The notes beneath the pieces are model-generated. The model was not told the origin of the DNA. It ran no database searches and saw nothing but the letters and a program-made list of their open reading frames with translations. From Bradymonadales bacterium (GTDB lineage: Bacteria; Myxococcota_A; Bradymonadia; JAFGEP01), in contig JAFGEP010000092.1 of assembly GCA_016931535.1 (NCBI GenBank), positions 1 to 56,497 on the forward strand: a DNA stretch of 56,497 nucleotides. Reading direction: 5' to 3'. Every line of letters begins with the position of its first letter. Within the stretch, counting starts at the first letter, position 1. Below are positions 26,330-34,338 of the stretch, piece by piece. Made by a program: the position numbers and the translations under genes.

Positions 26330-27469
26330 ATGAAGGAACACCCGACTGGCGAGCACCCCCATCCGGTGGACCGATTCAAGGGTGCCGAAACCTTGCTGAA
26401 GCTGTCCCAACGGCTGACGGACTGGTATACCGAGCCGGTCACCGACCAGGAGATCGTCGACGCACTGGGAGCGGACCTGGTGTCGGTGTTTCGATACGCC
26501 CAGCACCGGCTCGAAGGCAAGGTCCGCAATGTCACTCTGGAGCCGGCCTTCTGCCACTCGGCCGACATCGCCTTTCGAGCCCTGGGGCTGGGCTACCCTC
26601 CCCTGGCATTGAAGGTTGGCTTGCTCCACGACGTGGTGGAGGACTCCTCGGGCAGCATTGCCGACGTTCCCCGCATTGTCGAGGACCTTTCCGAGCACTT
26701 TCCGGCCGACGTGGTCCACGGGGTGCTCCTGATGACCAACCGCTACCAGCTGATCTTCAAGAGCCTGGTCCCGAAGGTCCGCAAGGACATCCCGTTCGAG
26801 CCTCGAGCGCTCACCGCCTATCGCGCCGCCCTCGATGTGCTGAGCGCCGAGCTGCCCCAGGAGGTGGTGGAGCGATTTGCTGCCGAGCTTCAGCGACTGG
26901 CCTGCTTTCTGGAGCAGCGGGCCAGTATCCTGGATGGGGTCCGCATCGTGAAGCGCGACAAGCGGTTCACGGTGGCCATCCACCTGGAGCGGCAGGTGTA
27001 CCACCTGTACGCCGAAGAGCTGGTGGAGCAGGCGGCCGCCGCGGTGTCCGGGGGGGAGAACCAGGAGGCCATCACGGCGCTGGTGGTCAAGCTGCTCGAC
27101 GTGATCGACAACGTGCGCACCAGCGAGGTGAGCAACCGACTGACCCTCTTCAAGCTGGCCAACAAGGCCGAAGCCCTCCTGGACCAGGTCCAGCTCGGCT
27201 TTTTGTTCCGGATCCCCGCCGAGCTGGCCAATCCCACCACCATCCCCCAGCTCCAGCGGACGGTTCGACTCCGGCTGGTGGATCAGCTCGAAGCCCGGCG
27301 ACGGGCGGTTGCCGAGAACTTCGCCGAGACCCGCTTCGGGGGGCTGGTGGGGTTTCTGGGCGACCAGGCGTTCCGGCTGGCCGCCAAGTACCAGGTTCCC
27401 GTGGACCGCCTGGAGGAGATCGAGGTGCTGGAAGAGGAGATCCGGCAAATCAACGGGGCAAGAGCCTGA
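26330..27469 (+). CDS. HD-domain protein, RelA/SpoT hydrolase-like
   Basis: A 379-residue protein whose N-terminal part resembles the HD (ppGpp hydrolase) domain of RelA/SpoT: His76 in FCHSADIAF, LLHDVVED at 98-105 (His100-Asp101, then Glu-Asp) and a later KLLDVIDNVRT resembling the KLADRLHNMRT motif. No synthetase, TGS or ACT domain is visible. About 200 extra helical C-terminal residues make it longer than small alarmone hydrolases. It could hydrolyse (p)ppGpp or another nucleotide; this is inference from the fold. GGAGG lies 6 nt before the ATG. It is followed by the CoA-transferase genes after 136 nt. Confidence 0.7.
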   Translation: MKEHPTGEHPHPVDRFKGAETLLKLSQRLTDWYTEPVTDQEIVDALGADLVSVFRYAQHRLEGKVRNVTLEPAFCHSADIAFRALGLGYPPLALKVGLLHDVVEDSSGSIADVPRIVEDLSEHFPADVVHGVLLMTNRYQLIFKSLVPKVRKDIPFEPRALTAYRAALDVLSAELPQEVVERFAAELQRLACFLEQRASILDGVRIVKRDKRFTVAIHLERQVYHLYAEELVEQAAAAVSGGENQEAITALVVKLLDVIDNVRTSEVSNRLTLFKLANKAEALLDQVQLGFLFRIPAELANPTTIPQLQRTVRLRLVDQLEARRRAVAENFAETRFGGLVGFLGDQAFRLAAKYQVPVDRLEEIEVLEEEIRQINGARA

Positions 27470-27605
27470 GTGCTTCCCTCCGGTTACCGACCGCTTCGAC
27501 CAAGCCGGAGGCAACAAGCTCACGGATCGAACCGCCAGATCCACCCTTCCCCCGAGGCCATCGGTCCGGTATATAAATGGGACCCAGATCGCCAGGAGGT
27601 ACCAC

Positions 27606-28577
27606 GTGGGAGAGTTGAAATCAGGGATCAAGGAGCTGGTGCTAAAGCCCGATCCGGACGGGGCACGCGCCTGGATGCGAGAGCACAAGAGCATGGCGCT
27701 GGTGGACAAGCGGATGACGGAGGCCGAGGCCGTCCGCCGCTTTGTCCAGGAGGGGGACTACCTGGCCACCGAGCTGTACGGTAGCTGTCGGGCCCCCATG
27801 AGCATCACCAGGGAGATCATCCGCCAGGGTCTGCGCAACCTGAACATCGCCGGCCAGGGGGTGATGGAGACGGAGCTCCTCATCGCCGCCGGATGCATCC
27901 GCAACATCGACCTGACCTACCAGGGATGGGAGGTGTACGGGATCTCCCCCGTCCTGCGGCGGGCCGCCGAGGGCGGCAAGGTGAACATCAGCGAGTGGAG
28001 CAACGCTTCGCTGGCCTGGCGGCTGAAGGCGGCGGCGCTGGGGGTCCCCTTCATCCCGGTTCGCTCCATGTTGGGGACCGACACCTTCAAGTACTCGGCG
28101 GCCAAGGAGATCACCTGTCCCTTCACCGGCATGAAGCTGTGCGCCTTGCCGGCCACCATGGTGGACGTGGGGATCATCCATGCCCATCGGGCCGACAAGT
28201 ACGGCAACTGCCAGATCGACGGGATCAGCGGGTTTGCCATCGAGCTGGCCCGGGCCTCGAAAAAGCTCCTGGTCAGCGTGGAGGAGATCATCGACAACGA
28301 GGAGATCCGCACCTATCCGGAGCGGACGGTCATCCCCTGGTTTCTGGTGGATGCCCTGGTGGTTGCCCCCTTCGGTTCCCATCCCGGAGAGATGAACAGC
28401 TACTACTGGCGCGATCAGGAGCATCTCAAGGAGTACCTGGACCTGATCAAGACGGAGCAGGGAACGCAGGAGTACCTGAAGAGGACCATCCACGATCTGC
28501 CAGACCATGAGACCTACGTCCAGACGATTGGCAAGGAACGGCTGGCCGCTCTGGTCGAAGCGCGGACGATGAGGTAA
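27606..28577 (+). CDS. CoA-transferase alpha subunit, glutaconate CoA-transferase type
   Basis: A 323-residue class I CoA-transferase subunit resembling GctA (about 320 residues). Motifs include MALVDKRMTEAEAVRRFVQEGD at the start, the Gly-rich NIAGQGVMETELLIAAG, and TMVDVGIIHAHRADKYGN. The GTG at 27606 is chosen because AGGAGGT sits 5 nt before it and the length then fits the family. The beta subunit follows after 3 nt. The acid substrate is not certain: glutaconate, a 2-hydroxy acid or an aromatic acid are possible. An AT-rich -10-like TATATAAA lies about 30 nt upstream of the GTG. Confidence 0.85.
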   Translation: MGELKSGIKELVLKPDPDGARAWMREHKSMALVDKRMTEAEAVRRFVQEGDYLATELYGSCRAPMSITREIIRQGLRNLNIAGQGVMETELLIAAGCIRNIDLTYQGWEVYGISPVLRRAAEGGKVNISEWSNASLAWRLKAAALGVPFIPVRSMLGTDTFKYSAAKEITCPFTGMKLCALPATMVDVGIIHAHRADKYGNCQIDGISGFAIELARASKKLLVSVEEIIDNEEIRTYPERTVIPWFLVDALVVAPFGSHPGEMNSYYWRDQEHLKEYLDLIKTEQGTQEYLKRTIHDLPDHETYVQTIGKERLAALVEARTMR

Positions 28578-28580
28578 GCC

Positions 28581-29357
28581 ATGACGACGCCCCAATACAA
28601 CAACCAGGAGCTGCTCATCTGCATCGCGGCACGCCAGATGTCCGACAACACCAGCGCCTTCATCGGAACCGGCATCCCCATGCTGGCCGCGGCGCTCGCC
28701 AAGCGCATGCACGCCCCCAACCTGGTCACCTTCTTCGAGTTCGGCGGGGTGGCCCCCGACCTCGCCATGCTTCCCCATGGCGTGGGGGAGTCCCGTACCT
28801 ACCACCGGGCCCTGGCGGCGCTCGGCATCTGCGATGTGATGGAGACCGCCTGTCGGGGCTTCATCGAGTACGGTTTTCTGGGCGGCGCCCAGATCGACCC
28901 CTACGGGAACCTCAACTCCACCGTGCTGGGCGACCACGACCTCCCCAAGGTCCGCTTCCCCGGTTCGGGCGGGGCCAACGACATCGGCTCGCTGTGCTGG
29001 CGGACCATCGCCATCATGCCCCACGACCGGCGCAAGTTCGTGCCCAAGGTGGACTTCGTGACCACCGCCGGCTACCTCGGCGGCCCCGGCTCCCGCGAGG
29101 AGGCCGGCCTGCCCCCCGGTACCGGTCCTTATCGCGTGGTCACCAACCTCGCCCTGTTGGGCTACGACGAACAGACCTGTCGGATGAAGCTCTTGGCCAC
29201 CAATCCCGGAGTGACCGTGGACCAGGTGGTGGAGCATACCGGTTTCGAGCTCCTCTTCGCCGACGAGATCGGCACCAACCCACCCCCAACCGAGCAGGAG
29301 CTCCACCTGCTGCGCGACGAGATCGATCCCACCGGGCTGTATATCGGCAAGCGCTAG
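28581..29357 (+). CDS. CoA-transferase beta subunit, glutaconate CoA-transferase type
   Basis: The 258-residue partner subunit. Glu53 in TFFEFGG aligns with the catalytic Glu54 of Acidaminococcus GctB (from memory), so the enzyme should form the glutamyl-CoA thioester and act as a real transferase. A Gly-rich SGGANDIG loop follows. The ATG lies 3 nt after the alpha subunit stop. The stop TAG at 29355-29357 overlaps, on the other strand, the stop of a truncated gene copy (CTAG palindrome). Confidence 0.85.
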   Translation: MTTPQYNNQELLICIAARQMSDNTSAFIGTGIPMLAAALAKRMHAPNLVTFFEFGGVAPDLAMLPHGVGESRTYHRALAALGICDVMETACRGFIEYGFLGGAQIDPYGNLNSTVLGDHDLPKVRFPGSGGANDIGSLCWRTIAIMPHDRRKFVPKVDFVTTAGYLGGPGSREEAGLPPGTGPYRVVTNLALLGYDEQTCRMKLLATNPGVTVDQVVEHTGFELLFADEIGTNPPPTEQELHLLRDEIDPTGLYIGKR

Positions 29358-29440
29358 AAGCTCCACCCCACATACCGCCTCACCTGCTTGATGACGACCC
29401 GATCGCCGCGGGTGACCTCGACCTCTATCGTCCAGATGGT
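29354..29440 (-). pseudogene. Fragment of a paralogous lipoprotein gene 3' end
   Basis: Minus-strand bases 29440-29354 encode IEVEVTRGDRVVIKQVRRYVGWSF and stop, the same ending as the PEP-synthase-domain lipoprotein just upstream (IEVTEEGQVVVKQVRPYVGWSF). Only the last ~28 codons remain; no start is visible. It is the tail of a second, otherwise deleted, copy. The first 26 nt of the two tails (29345-29370 and 29448-29473) are identical. Confidence 0.7.
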
Positions 29441-29456
29441 AAAGGGGCGGCAAGCG

Positions 29457-31763
29457 CTAGAAGCTCCACCCCACGTACGGCCGTACCTGCTTGACGACCA
29501 CCTGCCCCTCCTCAGTGACCTCGATCTCCACGTCCAGCCGGAGGGGAGAGATCTGGGGGTACACCTCGGCGGCGAAGTGATCCTGGACCGAAAACAGGAG
29601 CGTGCCGAGGAGGGTGAGGTCTTCGTGGCTCCACAGGTGCTCACCTGGAGACACCAGCGAGGATTCGACCACCCACTGGATCTCGGTCGGCTCCGGAGGA
29701 TTCCCCTGGCGGCGGAAGGTGAGGATCTCGGGAATGGCGGTGGGATCGGCCGGGCGAACCACGGTCTCCCAGCCCACCTGGGAGGCGACCCGGTAGAGGG
29801 GCGGGCCTGCATCCGGCGTGAGGTTGGTGAGCGCCACGGCGTTGACCCGTTCCATCACGAAAGAGGGGTGCACCGCGATGCCCATGAAGGCCTCCAGGTG
29901 GTTGACCCCATAGTACTCCCGCTCGTTGAAGGCCTGCTCGTTCCACAGGCTGGCCCACACGCGCCGGATGGCCCGGGCGACGGTTTTTTCGTTGTGCAGA
30001 TCCCCTTGGAGGTCTTCGATGATCTCCAGGAGCCAGGTGCGCTCGGGGTGCTGAGCGACCTCCTGCTGGCGGGCGGTCAGCAGAGCCGCAAGGTAGGCCG
30101 CCTCCTCCTGCGACAGGCATGCCGAAGGGCCCAGGTCGTCTGCATCCAGGTCGTCCGCCAGGCAGCCGCGGCGGGAGTCGTACAGGCCGGCACCGGTGAA
30201 CTGGTCGAGGTCCTCCACGTTGGTGCTGCTGCGAAACCTGAGCGGCTCTGTGGGCACGCCGCTTGACAGCACCTCTGTCAGACGGGTCCTCAACTGATTG
30301 AAGAAGACCTGGTCCAGCCTACCGTCGCGGATGCGGTCCCGGATGTCGTCCAGCCCCTCCCTCCGGAAATCGGCATCGGTGCGCGACAGCGGGTTGTCCA
30401 GAAAGCTCCGGATCTGGTCGCCGATCCCGTTCTGCTCGACGAACTGGTGATAGTAATGAAAGGGGATCGCGACCCCCGCCTGGCGATGCTCCTCCGGTAG
30501 CAGCCGGTAGATCTCGCCCAGGTTGGCTGCCTTGGCCCCGTAGGCCGGTGCATCCCCGTACCCAAGCTGGGAGAAGGAGGCCAGCGCCGTGACAGACAGG
30601 TCGTACTGCACCGGGCTCACATGGGGCTGGTGCGCCGCCCAGAAGGCTTCGGCATCCTCGATGCGGGCCGGCGCGATGGTCGCCTCGGTCTCGGTTACCA
30701 GGAGGCGCACCAGCGAGCCTGCCAGGGAGAGGACCAGCGCGTTGCTATAGATATTGGGGATGGAGACATTGGGGATCTGCTTCTCCTGCAGGCGGAGATT
30801 CACATGGCTGTGCAGGCTCTGCGGATTGGCCGTAACCAGGCCCGCCACGATGGAGATGTCGTTGGGGGCGCTCTCGACGATGACCACGTCCCTGGGGCCG
30901 TACTCGTCGAGGGCCGACCCCTGGGGGACCACCTTCAGGTAGCCATACCCCTCCCCCAGGCTGTAGGGGATGAAGGAGAGCCCCCGCGTCAGGTCGCTGG
31001 GGAAGAGCGAGGCCACCCCCTGCCCGGTCAGCTGGTCTCGATAGCCCCTGAGCTGGAACTCCTGCCGGGGACCACTGGGGACGAAGACCAGCATCTCCCC
31101 CCCGTAGGGCATACAGTTTTTCAGGGTGGCATCGACCTGTACGATCTGTTCGACCGTCAACCCGTCTGCCTCCGAAGAGTAGATCAGGTACGAGATGACC
31201 CCGGCCTGACCGCTGATGGGATGGATGGCCCCCGAGTGGATCTGCAGGTCACCGCCCCACCAGATCCGGGTGGCGGCGTACAACATGAGGCTCACGTACT
31301 CGTCGAAGGAGAGTGCGGCCAACTGCGCGAAGCTGTTGAGGAACTGGATGTGCCAGGGGTACAGGCTGGTGTTCTGGAAGTAGCAATCCTCGGTCAGTGG
31401 CTCCCTGGGCGGTTGGCCCTCGATGGGCAGCAGGTACTTGAGATCGGTTCCCTCTCCCTGGAGGACCGAGTAGTCCTCCGGACAGGTGATGCGGGTCAGG
31501 TAACGGTAGAAGGAACGAAGAGGGAAGGCCGGTGCCACACGGATGGCCCGATCTTCCGGTCGTTCGGGATCGACGTACCAGTCCTGTAGCCGATGGGGCT
31601 CTGATGGTTGTGCGTCATCTCTCTGCAGATCGGTGGCATCGTCGGGTGACCCCAAGGGTGGTTCCTGTTCGCCGCTGCACGCCAAACTACCGAGCACTGC
31701 GACCAAGAGGAGGGCGATGCCGGCTCGCTTGGCGGTGCCTGTTGGAAACCTAGTGTACGAGAT
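29457..31763 (-). CDS. Lipoprotein with PEP-synthase/PPDK N-terminal domain
   Basis: A ~768-residue predicted lipoprotein: basic n-region (TAKRAG), hydrophobic helix and lipobox GSLAC. The central ~450 residues have no recognised family. The C-terminal third (about 485-768) matches the ATP-grasp-like N-terminal domain of PEP synthase and pyruvate phosphate dikinase: GAKAANLGEIYRLLP, GVAIPFHYYHQFVEQNG and FRSSTNVEDLDQFTGAGLYDS. The phosphohistidine and PEP-binding domains are absent. Nucleotide binding outside the cytoplasm is odd. The start is unresolved: no ATG, GTG or TTG lies between the signal peptide and the hairpin element upstream. An ATC at 31763, 4 nt after AGAGGA, is my best guess; a TTG at 31904 would add 47 implausible residues. 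Confidence 0.75.
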   Translation of the reverse strand: MSYTRFPTGTAKRAGIALLLVAVLGSLACSGEQEPPLGSPDDATDLQRDDAQPSEPHRLQDWYVDPERPEDRAIRVAPAFPLRSFYRYLTRITCPEDYSVLQGEGTDLKYLLPIEGQPPREPLTEDCYFQNTSLYPWHIQFLNSFAQLAALSFDEYVSLMLYAATRIWWGGDLQIHSGAIHPISGQAGVISYLIYSSEADGLTVEQIVQVDATLKNCMPYGGEMLVFVPSGPRQEFQLRGYRDQLTGQGVASLFPSDLTRGLSFIPYSLGEGYGYLKVVPQGSALDEYGPRDVVIVESAPNDISIVAGLVTANPQSLHSHVNLRLQEKQIPNVSIPNIYSNALVLSLAGSLVRLLVTETEATIAPARIEDAEAFWAAHQPHVSPVQYDLSVTALASFSQLGYGDAPAYGAKAANLGEIYRLLPEEHRQAGVAIPFHYYHQFVEQNGIGDQIRSFLDNPLSRTDADFRREGLDDIRDRIRDGRLDQVFFNQLRTRLTEVLSSGVPTEPLRFRSSTNVEDLDQFTGAGLYDSRRGCLADDLDADDLGPSACLSQEEAAYLAALLTARQQEVAQHPERTWLLEIIEDLQGDLHNEKTVARAIRRVWASLWNEQAFNEREYYGVNHLEAFMGIAVHPSFVMERVNAVALTNLTPDAGPPLYRVASQVGWETVVRPADPTAIPEILTFRRQGNPPEPTEIQWVVESSLVSPGEHLWSHEDLTLLGTLLFSVQDHFAAEVYPQISPLRLDVEIEVTEEGQVVVKQVRPYVGWSF

Positions 31764-31830
31764 TTTGTCCTCTGTCCCAATTGTGGGTGATGCTCCCTGA
31801 CACGGGACACCTTGACACTGTGAGCTCTGT

Positions 31831-31875
31831 CGCCCTGAAAGGGCGAGACATTCCAGCCCAGGGCGAAGCCCTGGG
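31831..31875. repeat. Two-hairpin REP-like element
   Basis: Two perfect hairpins with GAA loops lie 11 nt apart: CGCCCT-GAA-AGGGCG (31831-31845) and CCCAGGGC-GAA-GCCCTGGG (31857-31875). This hairpin pair looks like a dispersed palindromic (REP/RAYT-type) element of the kind common in environmental genomes. Open frames crossing it on both strands translate to low-quality peptides and are rejected. It lies in the 508-nt region 31764-32271, which has no gene. Confidence 0.6.
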
Positions 31876-32185
31876 TGACGCTTGTCTTCGACCCCGGTCC
31901 GCAATGGGTTCCCATCCCGATCGAGGTTCTGGGTCGATGAAAAAACCCGATCTGGTCCGGGTGTGCGTGCGCCGTTCGCTGATCGAAGGGCTTTCTCTTG
32001 CCCGCCAGCCGTTGTTGGAGTCCGATCTGCTGAGAGCATGCCGGTTCACTTCGCCGATTGGACGGCTTCTGCCGGTCCGCCGGTCGTTGTCTGTACCTGA
32101 TCTTATTTGAGCACCGGTGATGTCGAGAGACAAGTGCTCGGAGCTGACCGGCATCTGACCTGCCGATTTCTTTTCCGACTTTGCT

Positions 32186-32206
32186 GCAACGGGCAGCACC
32201 CGTTGC
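32186..32206. other. Hairpin in the leader of the unknown 422-residue gene
   Basis: GCAACGGG (32186-32193) and CCCGTTGC (32199-32206) pair perfectly around CAGCA, 66 nt before the ATG at 32272. There is no T-run, so it is more likely a leader structure or protein-binding site than a terminator. Confidence 0.45.
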
Positions 32207-32271
32207 CGACAACTGGTCGGCTGAGGATGGAACAGCGGACGAAGGGTTCCGCGATCAGAGGAGACACGGAC

Positions 32272-33540
32272 ATGAACGCATCCCCATCCGTCGCGAGCGC
32301 TGCAGGAGTTCGGCCATTGGCCGATCTGGGCCAACGGACAGAAAAAACCGGGCGCTGCACCCCGACCCAATACGCCGATCCGGAGCTGGTACTCGAGGCG
32401 GAGCACGGTCACGAGAGGTTGCGAGAGCAGATGGAATCGGCACTGTCACAACAGCTTCCGCCATGGGATCGTGCTGTGCTGGAACGGTTGTCGGAGACCA
32501 TGGATGGTTTCTGGGTAGACCTTCAGGAAGAGAGCATCGCTCCGGAAGACCTCATCGCCCAAGGGGCATCACCAAGGACGGAAAAGGAGGTCCTCGGTCT
32601 GGTTGCCCATCGGGCACAGGAGCTGGTCGCCGATTTCATCCAGTGCACCGGAGCGGTGGAACGCTACCTCCAGTCGGTGACGGAACGCTCGGCATCGATT
32701 CACTCTCGTCTCCAGGAGGCTCCGTTGGCTGGGCAGCGGGGGGCTCCGGCGGATGGCCTGGCCGGACCGCCTCTCGGGGATTGTTACAGCGCAAGCTCTA
32801 CCCTGGCCTCGGTAAGCTCCGCTGTCCGCACGGTCGTGGAGCATCATGCAGGCACCACCGGCAGTTTCCAAATGGCGCTGCCGAGACACCCCCTCTCCAT
32901 GGCCGGATTGGCGTTCTCGGCGGTAGATGCCGGGCTGGCGGCGCGCGACATGGCCGTCCACGGTATCGGGGTACAGAACTCGGCGGATCTGGGTGCCGCA
33001 GGTGTCGGGCTGGCGGGCGGTCTGATCTCCGGTCCCTTGGCCCTGGCGTTTTCCTCCTTTGCAGCCGGTTACTCCACCGGCAAGCTGATCGACCGCATGT
33101 TCGGCATATCCGACGCCGTTGCTGGGGTCTCTGGCGATTTCATGCCGGAGGATGTGCAACAGTGGCATCAAAACGGCATCCTGGGATCCGTGGTGGTGGA
33201 TGCGCTGCTCTTGGAGGCGAGGGTTTGGGACGAGGGGTACCAGTGGTACCTCCAGACCATCGGTGAGTATGCTCCCGAGGCCGCTACAGAGTACTCGTTG
33301 GGTGCGGCGGCGGCTCAACGGGCTCGGCCCGAGCTGAGGGGGTACGACGACGAGGAGCTGGTGGCCCATGTCGCCGAGCTGCCGTCGGATCTTCGCCTGG
33401 CCATCATCCGTCACATGGGGGAACAGGCCTGTGGCTTAGCGGGAGGGCTGCCGGAGCGCCCCGAGAATCGGCCGCCGGCTGTCCGGTCGTCCGCGACTCC
33501 GTCCGTAAGCCTCATCTACCAGACCCGGATCCAGCCGTAG
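32272..33540 (+). CDS. Unknown protein with glycine-zipper hydrophobic region
   Basis: I do not recognise a family for this 422-residue protein. Residues 1-200 are polar and helical, with no signal peptide. Residues about 205-270 are hydrophobic and rich in small residues, with a Gly-x3-Gly pattern (LGAAGVGLAGGLISGPLALAFSS is part of it), suggesting a membrane-inserting hairpin. The C-terminus is acidic then Pro/Arg rich. The ATG at 32272 has AGAGGAG 8-14 nt upstream. Lack of a signal peptide plus a mid-protein hydrophobic hairpin recalls pore-forming or secreted effector architecture, but nothing more can be claimed. Confidence 0.7.
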   Translation: MNASPSVASAAGVRPLADLGQRTEKTGRCTPTQYADPELVLEAEHGHERLREQMESALSQQLPPWDRAVLERLSETMDGFWVDLQEESIAPEDLIAQGASPRTEKEVLGLVAHRAQELVADFIQCTGAVERYLQSVTERSASIHSRLQEAPLAGQRGAPADGLAGPPLGDCYSASSTLASVSSAVRTVVEHHAGTTGSFQMALPRHPLSMAGLAFSAVDAGLAARDMAVHGIGVQNSADLGAAGVGLAGGLISGPLALAFSSFAAGYSTGKLIDRMFGISDAVAGVSGDFMPEDVQQWHQNGILGSVVVDALLLEARVWDEGYQWYLQTIGEYAPEAATEYSLGAAAAQRARPELRGYDDEELVAHVAELPSDLRLAIIRHMGEQACGLAGGLPERPENRPPAVRSSATPSVSLIYQTRIQP

Positions 33541-33609
33541 AGTGCGCGCCCATTCCGCCACACAGTTCTTCTGCCACGAAATGGGTGATCCCGCGAAAGG
33601 GATGCAGAC

Positions 33610-33628
33610 TGTACCACTTGTGGGTACA
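33610..33628 (+). promoter_or_regulatory. Candidate MazE operator
   Basis: TGTACC (33610-33615) and GGTACA (33623-33628) form an inverted repeat with a 7-nt spacer, 25 nt before mazE. A TACAAT hexamer (33625-33630) overlaps the right arm and may be the -10; no good -35 is seen. The layout fits autorepression. Confidence 0.5.
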
Positions 33629-33652
33629 ATGTAATTACTCGGAGGTGAGGCG

Positions 33653-33910
33653 GTGAAAGCGCACATCATCAAGATCGGCAACTCGAAGGGCATCCGCATT
33701 CCCCAGGTCCTGCTGGAGCAGGCGGGAATTTCTGGTGAGGTAGAGTTGATCGCTCGAGAGGGGGCCATACTCATCCGCAGTACCAGCAGGCCCCGCACCG
33801 GCTGGGATGCCGCTTTCAGGGAGATGGCCGAGCTGGGTGATGACCTGCTTTTGGAAGGGGATCGGACGATCGACCATTCCTTCGACAGGGAGGAATGGGA
33901 ATGGAGGTGA
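33653..33910 (+). CDS. mazE: MazE-type antitoxin
   Basis: An 85-residue AbrB-fold protein: KAHIIKIGNSKGIRIPQVLL is the standard MazE DNA-binding hairpin. The tail (DHSFDREEWEW) is the acidic toxin-binding segment. The start is GTG at 33653, preceded by the strong GGAGGTGA. Its 3' end overlaps mazF by 10 nt. Confidence 0.9.
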   Translation: MKAHIIKIGNSKGIRIPQVLLEQAGISGEVELIAREGAILIRSTSRPRTGWDAAFREMAELGDDLLLEGDRTIDHSFDREEWEWR

Positions 33911-34224
33911 GGCGGTTCGAGGTGTACCTCGTGAATCTCGATCCGACGGTTGGCAGTGAGATCAGGAAATCCCGTCCTTGCGTGGTCGTCTCGCCGGATG
34001 AGATGAACCGCCATATCCGGACGGTCATCATCGCTCCCATGACCACCGGGGGTCGCCCCTATCCTACGCGCGTCGCAATCCGCTTTGATGGCAAGGACGG
34101 CCAGGTTGTGCTCGACCAGATCCGCACGGTGGACAAGGCTCGCCTTGTGAGGCGCCTGGGTACGCTGGATCCCCATCCTTCTTTGCAGATCCTGGACTTG
34201 CTCAAGGAGATGTTCAGCCCGTAG
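33901..34224 (+). CDS. mazF: MazF/PemK endoribonuclease toxin
   Basis: A 107-residue toxin that cuts mRNA (or other RNA) at short specific sequences. Motifs: VYLVNLDPTVGSEIRKSRPCVVVSP, which holds the catalytic Arg region, and VIIAPMTT with the catalytic Thr. The ATG at 33901 is chosen over the one at 33895 because AGGGAGGA (33887-33894) is properly spaced only from the former. It overlaps mazE by 10 nt, so the antitoxin is made first. Confidence 0.92.
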   Translation: MEVRRFEVYLVNLDPTVGSEIRKSRPCVVVSPDEMNRHIRTVIIAPMTTGGRPYPTRVAIRFDGKDGQVVLDQIRTVDKARLVRRLGTLDPHPSLQILDLLKEMFSP

Positions 34225-34338
34225 CGCGCACCGCCACCTGCTCGGCAGCTCGGTCATCGGTTGTGGGGTGTCAGTCAGCAGGGTGATGACGAGCGTTGGC
34301 TGTCAGCCAGGATCCGCTGTCTGGCTGGATGATCCGAC

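Noticed and set aside
31781..32110. Open frames on either strand through the hairpin element
   Set aside because: They translate a palindromic element and give typical spurious peptides with no motif.
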